A DNA stretch of 15,261 nt from JAJYVH01 sp964548595 (GCA_964548595.1 CAZJQO010000035.1:1-15261), one strand, 5' to 3'. Positions 6,185 to 14,338 are shown, counted from the stretch's first letter. A program made the numbers and translations. The notes: generated from the letters alone by a model not told the origin.

Positions 6185-6919
6185 ATGACTACACACTCTG
6201 GAAAGGCCCTACTCCCATCGAAAAGAAGCACAGACGCATACGCAGTAAGGGCCCAGAACGTATCAAAGATATACAAGACCGGGGGAGTCGAGACTGACGC
6301 GCTCAGGGGCGTTTCGCTTACTCTAAAAGCTGGCGAATTCGACGCCATAGTGGGGCCTTCGGGCAGCGGCAAGTCGACACTGATGCACATACTTGGCACC
6401 ATAGACAAGCCGACGAGTGGGGAGGTGTACATAGAAGGCGTTGCAACATCCAAGATGAACGGCAACGAGCTGGCCGAGTTCAGGAACAAGAGATTGGGCT
6501 TCGTGTTTCAGGCATACAACCTGATAACGGGCCTTGACGCTGAAAAGAACGTGGAACTGCCGCTCATGACGCAAAACATGAGCCAGGAGGAGAGGAGAAA
6601 GCGCTCGGAAGCGCTGCTCAGGCGCCTGGGGCTCGGCGAGAGGCTCAAGAATACGCCCAGCCAGCTGAGCGGAGGCGAACAGCAGCGCGTCGCCATAGCC
6701 AGGGCGCTTGTGAACGAACCCACGCTGATACTTGCCGACGAGCCAACCGGCAACCTGGATACCAAATCCGGAGATGAGGTTATCAAGCTGCTCAAGGCGA
6801 TAGCCAAGGAGAGGAACGTGACCATAGTTATGGTGACCCACAACACAGACCTAACGAAGCACTGCGACCACGTGATACACATACGCGATGGCGTGATACT
6901 CAAGGAAGTGATAAATTGA
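6185..6919 (+). CDS. ABC exporter ATPase, LolD/MacB type
   Basis: The 244-residue nucleotide-binding subunit that powers the permease at 8263-9627. Walker A GPSGSGKST at 57-65, Q-loop Q109 (FQAYN), signature LSGGEQQR at 161-168, Walker B LILADE at 181-186 followed by PTGNLD, and H-loop H219. The LSGGEQQR plus ADEPTGNLD pattern is typical of the LolD/MacB/FtsE class. An unusual Asp (D53 in GEFDAIVG) sits where the family normally has a hydrophobic residue. There is an N-terminal extension of about 18 residues before the usual domain start. The stop overlaps the next gene's TTG start (TTGA), marking an operon. Confidence 0.95.
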   Translation: MTTHSGKALLPSKRSTDAYAVRAQNVSKIYKTGGVETDALRGVSLTLKAGEFDAIVGPSGSGKSTLMHILGTIDKPTSGEVYIEGVATSKMNGNELAEFRNKRLGFVFQAYNLITGLDAEKNVELPLMTQNMSQEERRKRSEALLRRLGLGERLKNTPSQLSGGEQQRVAIARALVNEPTLILADEPTGNLDTKSGDEVIKLLKAIAKERNVTIVMVTHNTDLTKHCDHVIHIRDGVILKEVIN

Positions 6920-8232
6920 AGATGAGAATCGGAATTGCCTCGAGGTTTGCTTCTGTGGTCTTCGCGATAATGCTAGTTGCTGCAATGCCTGTGCTTGTTT
7001 ACGCAGCAACAAGCGGCCCCTCTCCGATACCGCCTCCGCCGGCATGGCAGCTGAGCACTACAGCTACAACGCTTTGCAGGGGAGTCGAGAACAACGTACC
7101 GGTACTGGTAACGAACCCAGGCGTGGTTAATATGACAAGCCTGCAGCTGGGCATAGTGGCCTCGAGGAGCATATACACCGTTGGCAACGGGACGGTAAAC
7201 AGGGCTACGGTGCCTGCAAACGGCAGCTCAACAATCTACCTGCCCATCTACGTAAGCCTCAACACATCGAACCTCGTCTCTGTAGGCATTACTGTAAACT
7301 ACAACTACTACACCCTCTATTCCGACAGTGAGGTGAGGAATGTAAGCTTCAGCGTAGAAACGTGCCCTCCGCCCCTGCTCATTCAGACTAACCAGATAAT
7401 AACATCCGGGGAGATAGAGAACATAACGCTCAACCTCACCAACGTGGCGAACACAACGCTAAGCTCGATTTCGCTGCAGATGTCAATACCCTCTTCTGAC
7501 GCTGCAATACTGACACGCCAGCCCATAGATGTAGGCTCGCTTGCACCCGGCGCAAGCACAACTGTAAGCGAACGCACGTTTGTCTTCGGCTCAGCTGCAC
7601 AGACGTTCCCGATTAACGTATCGGCGCAGCTCTACGACCGTTCAAGTCCGGTGCAGATACTCGATACTTTCCCAACACTCTCAACCGGCACGATAAACAT
7701 GACCGCATCCAGCATTACATACTCGCCAACAACGCCTGCAGCTGGTGCCATATTTTCCGTTTCCATGATACTTACAGATACCGGCACTGCCGGCGCGTCA
7801 GCTGTTACAGTCACTCCGCTGCCCCCGAACGGCATAAGTGTATACGGTTCCAATTCGGTATTTGTTGGCGACATGTCTGTTGACTCGCAGGTGCCTTTCA
7901 CAGTCACCCTGGTGGCCAACGCCTCGGTGAGAGGCACATACTATGTGCCTATGGTGGTAAGCTACATAAACAGCATACGCCAGACGATAAACACAACAAT
8001 AGAAGTACCCGTGGCATTCGCAGGTGCTCCTTCCGTCGTGCGGGCAAACGGCACCAGCGGGTATGCGACGGGCAATTATCCAAGTGGCCACTACACCGCC
8101 ATACGGGGCGGCAGCGGCCTCCTTGAAATCATGGCTGCAATCGTAATTGCGGCTGCACTGGTTGCTATACTGCTGGTGAAGAGAAAGACTCTGGCCGAGC
8201 GCATGAAGAAGTGGCGCGACAGCAGGAAGTGA
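6916..8232 (+). CDS. Secreted, C-terminally membrane-anchored Ser/Thr-rich protein (CARDB/COG1361-like), exporter partner
   Basis: A 438-residue protein with a signal peptide (basic start, hydrophobic run about residues 10-30, ending near YAA), an extracytoplasmic region rich in Ser, Thr, Val and Asn, a single C-terminal membrane helix (about 401-423, MAAIVIAAALVAILLV) and a basic cytoplasmic tail. Repeated beta-strand segments such as NITLNLTNVANTTLSS fit the CARDB/COG1361 Ig-like domains often encoded next to archaeal MacB-like transporters. Many NxS/T sequons suggest N-glycosylation. It lies between ATPase and permease, so it probably forms the outside-facing part of the exporter or hands over its substrate. 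Start: TTG at 6916, overlapping the ATPase stop and preceded by GGAAGTGAT (SD-like, one mismatch to GGAGGTGAT); ATG at 6922 is an alternative. Confidence 0.8.
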   Translation: MKMRIGIASRFASVVFAIMLVAAMPVLVYAATSGPSPIPPPPAWQLSTTATTLCRGVENNVPVLVTNPGVVNMTSLQLGIVASRSIYTVGNGTVNRATVPANGSSTIYLPIYVSLNTSNLVSVGITVNYNYYTLYSDSEVRNVSFSVETCPPPLLIQTNQIITSGEIENITLNLTNVANTTLSSISLQMSIPSSDAAILTRQPIDVGSLAPGASTTVSERTFVFGSAAQTFPINVSAQLYDRSSPVQILDTFPTLSTGTINMTASSITYSPTTPAAGAIFSVSMILTDTGTAGASAVTVTPLPPNGISVYGSNSVFVGDMSVDSQVPFTVTLVANASVRGTYYVPMVVSYINSIRQTINTTIEVPVAFAGAPSVVRANGTSGYATGNYPSGHYTAIRGGSGLLEIMAAIVIAAALVAILLVKRKTLAERMKKWRDSRK

Positions 8233-8262
8233 TTGCATACCTGCCAGTGAGGGGCGAGTGCT

Positions 8263-9627
8263 GTGGACGTAAAGGACATTTTCTGGTTAAGCTACAATGA
8301 CCTCAGCCAGAAGAAGGTAAGGACAGCGCTCACGATAATGATGGTTGTGATAGGCATAGCGGCGATAGTAGCGCTTACATCGTTTACCGCTGGCATAAGC
8401 AACAGCGTAACTGGCGCGCTGGAGTCGCTCGGACCCACCGCCATAATAGTGAGCAGCGGCACAAGCATTGGATTCACGCAGGTAGCTGTCAACGAGATGT
8501 CGGCCCTTCCGAACGTGACAGCTGTAACAGCGCTGGTGACGGGCCCCGCGACATTCTACGCAGGAAACCAGAACACAAGCGTTACTGTGATAGGCGTCTC
8601 GCCTCAGGGTCTGGCGCGACTGCTTGGCGGCAACGTTACGCTTGCCCAGGGGACGATGTACAGCGCCACCGTAGCGCCAGACGCAGTGGTGGGCTACGAT
8701 GTCGCGTTTCCTTCCAGCGCCGCAGGCCAGCAGACGATAGTTATAGGCCAGAGCGCTGCCCTGAAGCTTGAAGGTGCGTCAAGGAACAGCTCTGAGGTTA
8801 CGGTGCCGGTGGCTGGCATACTTGCTTCGCACGGCACATCGCTTATACCCATAGATACGAGCGTCTTTGTTTCTGTAGAGGCGGCGGACGTGCTGCTGCA
8901 CAGGTCGTCTTACAACGAGATGGTTGTTGCAGCAAACAACCTCAGCAGCGTCAACGCGACAGCAGCGCTCATAACAACCATATTCGGCAGCAGCGCAAGG
9001 GTGCTTACTACAGCGCAGCTCCTCTCCACCGTATCATCGGTAATAGGCTCGATAACGCTGCTGCTTGCAGTGATAGCAGGCATCTCGCTCTTTGTTGCTG
9101 CGATAGGCATAATGAACATAATGCTGATGAGTGTGATGGAGCGCACGCACGAGATCGGAGTACTGAAGGCCATAGGCTTCAAGAACAGGCACGTCATGCT
9201 CGTGTTCATGCTGCAGGCGCTCATCATAGGCTTCATGGGAGGCATCATAGGAATTGGCGCAGGGGTGGGAGCAGCGTACGTGCTTTCGGGCTTATCCGGC
9301 ACCTTATCCCACTCCCCAAGCCAGTCGGGCGGTGCTACCACAACCATCTCTTCTTCGCCCACCCTCTCTTCCTCGGCCGGAGTCAGGAACCCCGACGCAG
9401 GCGGAGCTTCTTCTGGCGCCGCGCCAAAAGGCGGGGCAACCGTGTTTGCGGTCAGCCCGGCATCCTCATCAGGCCCATCCGCCATACCCTCAATACATCC
9501 CGCATTCCCCATAACCACTATACTGCTCGCGATGCTGGTAGCGATAGGCGTCAGCGTAATTGCAGGCATTTATCCAGCATGGCGCGCGAGCAAGATGGAG
9601 CCTATCGACGCCCTTAAGGAACTCTGA
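8263..9627 (+). CDS. FtsX/MacB-type ABC transporter permease
   Basis: A 454-residue permease with the four-helix MacB layout: TM1 (about 22-43), a large outside domain (about 45-255, MacB-PCD type), TM2 (about 260-290), the coupling segment MERTHEIGVLKAIGFKN, TM3 (about 310-337) and TM4 (about 413-435), ending in the typical PAWRASKMEPIDALKEL. GTG start after a purine-rich GAGGGGCGAG. With the ATPase and the anchored protein it forms an exporter, likely moving peptides, lipids or envelope proteins out of the membrane; substrate unknown. Odd: between TM3 and TM4, where relatives have a short loop, lie about 70 residues of Ser/Gly/Pro/Ala low complexity with different codon use. Confidence 0.93.
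   Translation: MDVKDIFWLSYNDLSQKKVRTALTIMMVVIGIAAIVALTSFTAGISNSVTGALESLGPTAIIVSSGTSIGFTQVAVNEMSALPNVTAVTALVTGPATFYAGNQNTSVTVIGVSPQGLARLLGGNVTLAQGTMYSATVAPDAVVGYDVAFPSSAAGQQTIVIGQSAALKLEGASRNSSEVTVPVAGILASHGTSLIPIDTSVFVSVEAADVLLHRSSYNEMVVAANNLSSVNATAALITTIFGSSARVLTTAQLLSTVSSVIGSITLLLAVIAGISLFVAAIGIMNIMLMSVMERTHEIGVLKAIGFKNRHVMLVFMLQALIIGFMGGIIGIGAGVGAAYVLSGLSGTLSHSPSQSGGATTTISSSPTLSSSAGVRNPDAGGASSGAAPKGGATVFAVSPASSSGPSAIPSIHPAFPITTILLAMLVAIGVSVIAGIYPAWRASKMEPIDALKEL
9285..9505 (+). other. Low-complexity Ser/Gly/Pro insertion in permease loop
   Basis: Within the permease, residues about 340-412 are Ser, Gly, Pro, Ala and Thr with few hydrophobic or charged residues. Serine is written 17 times as TCN and twice as AGC here, while the first 80 codons of the gene use AGC about twice as often as TCG. 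The segment would extend outside the cell between TM3 and TM4. It could be a disordered, possibly O-glycosylated linker or a recent insertion. Confidence 0.7.
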
Positions 9628-9666
9628 AAGAAAGCGGCAGTGCTCGCGCTCTGCAAAAAAATATGA

Positions 9667-9707
9667 AAAGGCCAGGCGGGATGCCCATACAGCCCCTCTG
9701 GCCTTTT
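9667..9707. terminator. Bidirectional hairpin terminator candidate
   Basis: A perfect 10-bp inverted repeat, AAAAGGCCAG (9667-9676) and CTGGCCTTTT (9698-9707), flanks a 21-base loop that can itself pair weakly. It lies between the convergent exporter operon and valS. The stem ends in T4 on both strands, so it could end transcription in both directions. The surrounding spacer (9628-9810) shows no ORF. Confidence 0.6.
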
Positions 9708-9810
9708 GACTTGTCCCACACCTACTCGAATTGCTCCCGCGTTAATACATTGTGCATCTACCTGTATTTATAGGTATGCAAGTGAATCGTGGGGCGACGT
9801 AGGCTTGCTT

Positions 9811-12168
9811 TCACTTCACTATTTCTATCCTGATGTCGCTGCCCTGCACCTGCGTGCTCGCTGCTCCTACGCTTACGCTTTTGATCTTCATCGCGCCCTT
9901 TATGTCATCCTCGAACTCGCCCAGGCTGGAGCTGAGCACAACCTCGTTAAGCTCTGAATTGAGCGCCAGCCTGTTGTCGTGCTTCCAGCGCCTTATCTGC
10001 GCTATGACCTTTTCAGCATCATCGCCCAGTTTCTCATTTTTGGCGTCGAGGAGCTTCGCATCGTAATCGGGCCAGTCAGAAACATGCACCGAAACGCCTT
10101 TCTCCAGCCTGCCGAAGAAGAGCTTCGTGTATATCTCGTCAGTTACAAAAGGCATGAAGGGCGCAAACAGCTTCAATACGGTAAGGAACACTTCAGAGAG
10201 CGTGGCGTTAGCGGATTTGTCGGCTCCGTACACCCTGTGCTTCACGAACTCAAGATAGTCGTCGCTGAAGAGCCTGAAAAGGTCCTCGGCGCTGCGCCTG
10301 GCCCCGGCGTAGTTGAAGTCCTCGAAGCAGTCTGTAGCTGACTTCACAGCAAGCGTCGCCCTGCAGCGCATCCATGAGTCAATGGCCCTTTCCCTGCCTT
10401 CGCGCTTACCCACGCCGGCTTTCTCCACGAACTTCGCAACGTTCCAGAGCTTGTTCGCAAGGCGCTGCGCGCTCACCAGCTCCTTCTCCTGGAATAGCAG
10501 ATCTTCGCCCAGATTGGCAGACGCCGCCCAGTACCTTATCGCATCGGCTCCGTATTGCTCTATCGCCTTCTTTGCCTCTATGACGTTGCCGAGCGACTTG
10601 TGCATCGGCCTGCCCTTGGAATCGAGCCCGTAGCCGCTTATGAAAGCATCGCTCCATGGCAGCTTCTTTGTGTGCAGGTAGCACTTTACTATTGTTGTGA
10701 AAAGCCAGAACGAGATTATGTCGTTGCCCTGCGGTCTCAACGACATCGGGTAAATGGCGGGCATGTACTTCCTGTCGCCGGCCCACCTTGCCAGTATGAG
10801 CGGGGTGAGCGACGACGTCGCCCAGGTGTCCATTATGTCCGTTTCGGCAACGAACTCTGTGGAGCCGCAGGAATCGCATTTGCCAACCGGCTTGTCCTCC
10901 CCTGGATCTACAGGAAGCTGCTTCACATCGGCCAGCTTTACTGCACCGCACTTCTTGCAGTACCACACAGGGAAGCGTATTCCGAAGAAACGCTGCCTTG
11001 ATATGCACCAGTCCCACTGCAGCCCGTCCACCCAGTTGTCGTAACGCACGTGCATGAAGGCCGGGTGCCACTTGAGCTCATTACCAAGCCTGATGAGCTC
11101 ACTCTTAAGATCAAGCACCCTGACGTACCACTGTTTCTTCACCATAAACTCTATGGCGTGCTTGCCGCGCTCGTGCACCTTTATGTTGTGCTCTATCTGT
11201 TCCTCCTTTACTATTCTTCCTTCTTTCCTCAGCTCCTCTACTATCTGCTTTCTGGCTTCAGCTGGCTTCATACCTGCATACCTGCCGTAGGTCATAGTGC
11301 CAGAATCGTCCATGACCAGCTTGAGCTCAAGGTTATAGGCTTTGTACCACTCTATGTCGGTCTGGTCACCGAAGGTGCAGCACATCACCATTCCTGTGCC
11401 GAATTTGGTATCTACCCGTGGGTCTGCAATGACCTTTACGCTGTACTCGAAGAGCGGAACATTTACTGTCTTGCCAACCAGCTTTGCGTGCTCCTTGTCC
11501 TCCGGACTTACGAAAATAGCTACGCATGCAGGCAATAGCTCTGGTCTTGTAGTTGCTACCGTAACGTCGTCCGAGAATCTGATGTAAACAAGAGTTGTCT
11601 TCTCGGGCACGTCGTCCAGCTCGATCTGCGAAACGGCAGTCTTATGCACCGGGCACCACAGCGTAGGCGTTTCCTTCCTGTACGCCCTGCCCTGATTGTA
11701 AAGCTCTATGAATGAGAGCTGCGACGTCTTGCGCTCATCACTGCCCATGGTGTCGTAGAGCAGCGACCAGTCTACTGAAAGAGCTATGGAGCGCCATATG
11801 CCCTTGTACTCTTCCTGGTACTCCTCCACAGTCTTGCGCACCAGCTCGAGGAATTTCTGGCTACCGAGCTTCTGGGGCGTCGTGCCGTATTTCTGCTCCA
11901 CGAAGTTCTCAGTCGGCAGGCCGTTGCTGTCCATGCCCATCGGATAGAAGAGGTTGTAGCCGCGCATGCGCCTGTACCTTGCCATGAAGTCCATCTGCGT
12001 GTACGACATCAAATGTCCTACGCTCAGATTGCCGCTCACCGTAGCCGGCGGCGTGTCTATAGAATAGACTTCACGCTTAGAATTAGGGTCGAAGGCGTTA
12101 ATTCCCTCCCTTTCCCAAAAGTCTATGAGCCTGCGCTCCGTCTCCTTGGCGTCGTACTTGTCAAGCAT
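9811..12168 (-). CDS. valS: Valyl-tRNA synthetase (archaeal type)
   Basis: Class I synthetase that charges tRNA-Val, 785 residues, near the short end for the family and without the long C-terminal coiled coil of bacterial ValRS. The N-terminal Rossmann part has PPATVSGNLSVGHLMSYTQ, then YPMGMDSNGLPTE. The CP1 editing domain has VATTRPELLPACVAIF, the archaeal/rickettsial form. Then come WCISRQRFFGIRFPVWYC, a CxxC...CxxC zinc knuckle (CKKCG, CDSCG), and the anticodon-binding domain. Both signatures deviate: HIGH is SVGH (49-52) and KMSKS is PMHKS (521-525). A strong TATA box (CTATAAATTT, 12201-12210) lies about 40 bases before the ATG. Identity is secure despite these changes. Confidence 0.96.
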   Translation of the reverse strand: MLDKYDAKETERRLIDFWEREGINAFDPNSKREVYSIDTPPATVSGNLSVGHLMSYTQMDFMARYRRMRGYNLFYPMGMDSNGLPTENFVEQKYGTTPQKLGSQKFLELVRKTVEEYQEEYKGIWRSIALSVDWSLLYDTMGSDERKTSQLSFIELYNQGRAYRKETPTLWCPVHKTAVSQIELDDVPEKTTLVYIRFSDDVTVATTRPELLPACVAIFVSPEDKEHAKLVGKTVNVPLFEYSVKVIADPRVDTKFGTGMVMCCTFGDQTDIEWYKAYNLELKLVMDDSGTMTYGRYAGMKPAEARKQIVEELRKEGRIVKEEQIEHNIKVHERGKHAIEFMVKKQWYVRVLDLKSELIRLGNELKWHPAFMHVRYDNWVDGLQWDWCISRQRFFGIRFPVWYCKKCGAVKLADVKQLPVDPGEDKPVGKCDSCGSTEFVAETDIMDTWATSSLTPLILARWAGDRKYMPAIYPMSLRPQGNDIISFWLFTTIVKCYLHTKKLPWSDAFISGYGLDSKGRPMHKSLGNVIEAKKAIEQYGADAIRYWAASANLGEDLLFQEKELVSAQRLANKLWNVAKFVEKAGVGKREGRERAIDSWMRCRATLAVKSATDCFEDFNYAGARRSAEDLFRLFSDDYLEFVKHRVYGADKSANATLSEVFLTVLKLFAPFMPFVTDEIYTKLFFGRLEKGVSVHVSDWPDYDAKLLDAKNEKLGDDAEKVIAQIRRWKHDNRLALNSELNEVVLSSSLGEFEDDIKGAMKIKSVSVGAASTQVQGSDIRIEIVK

Positions 12169-12200
12169 ACCGTCATCAGCCTAACTCAGTTAGCTATGGG

Positions 12201-12210
12201 AAATTTATAG
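12201..12210 (-). promoter_or_regulatory. TATA box of valS
   Basis: CTATAAATTT on the minus strand predicts transcription from about 12180 and a leader of some 12 bases before the ATG at 12168. It sits in the 54-base gap after the glycine-rich gene, so valS has its own promoter. Confidence 0.6.
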
Positions 12211-12222
12211 CCCTTTGCCTGC

Positions 12223-13671
12223 TCAGCGCAGCTCTATGTTAGCAAAGGCGGTGCCGCCTGCGCCGGCAGCCGTTATGGTGAAGTTCGACGCATGCGAAGG
12301 CAGCATGTACGCCACTATGCAGCTCTCGCTGTAACCGGTGGTGCACTGGTTAGCGTAGAGCTGGCCGGTGGTGTTGACGAAAGTGCCGAGCTGCGACGAT
12401 GACGTGAAGTTGACCGCTATTCCTGGCATGTAGCCTATGAAAGCGAACGGTACTATGCTTGCTTGCATGCTGTTTGGCAGTATCCAGACGCTGGCGCCTG
12501 ACTGCGTGCTTGACTCGTTGTCCTTGTTTGCCGCAAGCAGCAGCGTTATCGTGGGGAACGGAATCGGGCTGGTAGTGTTCAATGTCTTGATCTGGCTCGG
12601 AGTCGCGTGCAGGTACACTGGTGCAGCTCCGGGCGCGTAGGAGTAGTTCAGCACCAGGCCTTTGCCTCCTGCGCCAGAGTCGCTTACTGCTGAGCCACCG
12701 CCGACGTTGTACGAACCGGCCACGTAGCCGCCTGGGCCGTATGCTAGCAGTATCACGCCGCCTCCGCCGCCACCTCCGGCATCAGGATTGCCCGAAGCGC
12801 CAGCTTGCCCGCTTGCGTTTATGGCGCCCGCTATGATCCTGTTGGCCTGTATGTATATGCCGTAAGCGCCAGCGCCTCCGGTGCCGCCTGCGCCAGTGCA
12901 GCCTTGGCCGGTGTCCATGTATATTCCACCGCTGACCTTGCTGTTGCCTCCGTTTCCGGAATAACCATGGTGCAGGCACCCGCCTCCTCCACCAGCTCCG
13001 GTGAGGTACTTAGACGTGCTGTTCGCGTACCACTCCTGAATCAGCAGTGTGGAGAGCTCTGGAGCAATTGTGTTGGAGCCGCTTGTGGAATGGCCGCCGC
13101 CTCCACCCCCTGATCCGCCAGAGCCACCGTAAGAGTAAGGATAATTATTGCCCTTGATTCCAAGAGCCGCATGCTGACCTGTGTTGCCCGCATCTATGAT
13201 ACCAAGGTTTGTGAATGCGCCTCCGGCTAGCAGCGAAGAGCCGTTGGTCGTGAGAACGACTCCGCTCTCTATAGTTATGTTGCCCGTTGCGGCCACGTCC
13301 CCAAACAGCACTGTGCTCTGGTTGTACTCGATGTTGCCGTAGTAGGTAAGGCCGTACGTTGGATTGTATATTGTAGGCGTGACGTTTACAGGTGCTATTG
13401 TGGTAGTGGCGGTAGCCGCGGTTGTTGTCAGGTGCGAAGCGCTTGCCGGTATGATTGTGCCTGCGCTCTTCGGGAAGAAAGGCAGCAGAAAAGCTATGGC
13501 AACCACTGCCAGTATTACAATTACAATAGTTAGCTTCCTAGTCCCCAGTAAGCCGGCCGTAGGACGGCCACCCCGATCCTCATCCTTCGTCGGCAGTTTA
13601 GCCCCGCAGCGCTGGCAGAATTGGGAGTCATCCTTGTTCTCGGCCCCGCATTTCCTGCAGAGGATGGGCAT
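12223..13671 (-). CDS. Zinc-ribbon, single-TM, glycine-rich surface protein
   Basis: A 482-residue protein in three parts. Residues 1-26 form a zinc ribbon (C5-x2-C8, C19-x2-C22) of the zinc-ribbon_2 kind found at the N-terminus of many archaeal membrane proteins. One membrane helix lies at about 47-66. The remainder should be outside: a Thr/Ala-rich stem (80-100), then beta-helix-like segments (FGDVAATGNITIESGVVL, FTNLGIID) and a glycine-rich block (181-338) with runs of five to seven Gly and spaced VILLAYG-like strands, then a C-terminal globular part with a C-x7-C pair (QCTTGYSESC). Gly-rich beta-helical ectodomains of this kind occur in adhesins and S-layer-associated proteins. Function is not established. 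Its TATA box is at 13699-13710. Confidence 0.85.
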   Translation of the reverse strand: MPILCRKCGAENKDDSQFCQRCGAKLPTKDEDRGGRPTAGLLGTRKLTIVIVILAVVAIAFLLPFFPKSAGTIIPASASHLTTTAATATTTIAPVNVTPTIYNPTYGLTYYGNIEYNQSTVLFGDVAATGNITIESGVVLTTNGSSLLAGGAFTNLGIIDAGNTGQHAALGIKGNNYPYSYGGSGGSGGGGGGHSTSGSNTIAPELSTLLIQEWYANSTSKYLTGAGGGGGCLHHGYSGNGGNSKVSGGIYMDTGQGCTGAGGTGGAGAYGIYIQANRIIAGAINASGQAGASGNPDAGGGGGGGVILLAYGPGGYVAGSYNVGGGSAVSDSGAGGKGLVLNYSYAPGAAPVYLHATPSQIKTLNTTSPIPFPTITLLLAANKDNESSTQSGASVWILPNSMQASIVPFAFIGYMPGIAVNFTSSSQLGTFVNTTGQLYANQCTTGYSESCIVAYMLPSHASNFTITAAGAGGTAFANIELR

Positions 13672-13698
13672 CTAGTCAATATTCGCTTGCTTTTTCCT

Positions 13699-13710
13699 GT
13701 TATTTAAGCA
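13699..13710 (-). promoter_or_regulatory. TATA box of the glycine-rich protein gene
   Basis: TGCTTAAATAAC on the minus strand, about 26 bases before a predicted start near 13679, leaves a leader of about 8 bases before the ATG at 13671. Confidence 0.5.
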
Positions 13711-13748
13711 TACCCTTGAGTATCGGTGAGAGCGCCCTTGGGTTTAGT

Positions 13749-13795
13749 CAACTCGCTCTCATCCCACGATTGAAATCGTGGGTTTTCCCGCTCGC
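13749..13795 (-). repeat. 47-bp repeat copy 2, IS200/IS605-like right-end hairpin
   Basis: Identical to 13-59, with the same perfect hairpin at 13763-13782. Flanks differ on both sides, so the two copies moved as a unit or share the conserved end of two separate insertions. In this copy CGCTCTC (13754-13760) also pairs with GAGAGCG (13728-13734) just outside the repeat. No transposase gene is near; the glycine-rich gene begins 78 bases away. Confidence 0.6.
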
Positions 13796-13821
13796 CTTTT
13801 TATAAAAACCTTTTGATTGCC

Positions 13822-13878
13822 GCAGGCCGTAAGCCTATCCAGTTACAACTACGAACCAATATGGCTTAATATGGAGTT
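13822..13878. repeat. 57-bp direct repeat, left copy
   Basis: Aligns without gaps to 14602-14658, exactly 780 bases away, with 48 of 57 positions identical. The best conserved blocks are GCAGGCCGTAAGC, GTTACAACTACGAAC and GCTTAATATGG. It lies 26 bases from the 47-bp hairpin repeat. The stretch 13796-13934 has no gene. Confidence 0.7.
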
Positions 13879-13934
13879 AATTGCACAACCTCGTGCTACA
13901 AAATAGTACCTCGAGGCATACGAATTCCTACAGT

Positions 13935-14276
13935 TTATTCTGTTGCAACAGCTTTTACAGTTTGCTTCTGCATGCTCTCCAAGTTGCCCTTTATCAGAGA
14001 GTCGAAGAAGGCTATAAGCATCTTCACGCTCCCATTGTCCTCATTTAGCTTGAACATATCCTGCTTTCCTATTCTTCTGGTCTTTACCAGTATTGCGTCT
14101 GCGAGCAGTTGCTTCCATACTGCATTTAGCGTATTGTATGAGATGCCCGCGTTTTCCGCTATCTCTCTCTTTGAATAGTCAAACTCTCTGCCAGTAAGCA
14201 TAAAGTCCAACACCTTCGCTGTCGGGGACCCTCCGACCAGCTTGAGGAAGCCTGACTCGCCAACGTCTTCGTCCAT
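13935..14276 (-). CDS. Winged-helix DNA-binding regulator
   Basis: A protein of 113 residues from the ATG at 14276 (116 from a GTG at 14285). It resembles a common archaeal family of small wHTH regulators: a start like LKLVGGSPTAKVLDFML, then FDYSKREIAENAGISYNTLNAVW as the helix-turn-helix (about residues 33-55 from the ATG), and a wing around ILVKTRRIGKQDMFKLNED. It probably binds DNA as a dimer and controls neighbouring genes. The promoter (TTAAATATT, minus strand) overlaps that of the divergent gene, and a perfect inverted repeat covers the predicted transcription start, which suggests self-repression. The TATA spacing supports the ATG start. Confidence 0.8.
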   Translation of the reverse strand: MDEDVGESGFLKLVGGSPTAKVLDFMLTGREFDYSKREIAENAGISYNTLNAVWKQLLADAILVKTRRIGKQDMFKLNEDNGSVKMLIAFFDSLIKGNLESMQKQTVKAVATE

Positions 14277-14282
14277 CTTGTT

Positions 14283-14318
14283 CACATAATATGTTATGTG
14301 ATGAATATTTAAATACTT
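14283..14318. promoter_or_regulatory. Shared divergent promoter with palindromic operator candidate
   Basis: CACATAA (14283-14289) and TTATGTG (14294-14300) form a perfect inverted repeat with a 4-base centre at the minus-strand transcription start. The near-palindromic AT box ATATTTAAATAC (14304-14315) can act as TATA for both directions: about 26 bases on it reaches roughly 14283 on the minus strand and roughly 14335 on the plus strand, making the plus gene nearly leaderless. Confidence 0.55.
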
Positions 14319-14338
14319 ATGCGTTATATAGAATAAAT

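Noticed and set aside
8910..9569. Minus-strand 219-codon frame opposite the permease
   Set aside because: Antisense shadow of conserved permease helices; no start signal and no family features.
9667..9707. The 10-bp stem as a noncoding RNA or attachment site
   Set aside because: Position between convergent genes and T-runs on both sides fit a terminator better.
13..13795. The 47-bp repeats as CRISPR repeats or as ends of one 13.7-kb composite transposon
   Set aside because: Only two copies, far apart and without spacers; they are direct, not inverted, and the DNA between is mostly housekeeping genes with no transposase.
13881..13934. Possible tnpB C-terminal remnant on the minus strand next to the left 57-bp repeat
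   Set aside because: I translated the minus strand around both repeat copies; they share only a short TPY-stop ending and show no convincing TnpB motifs.
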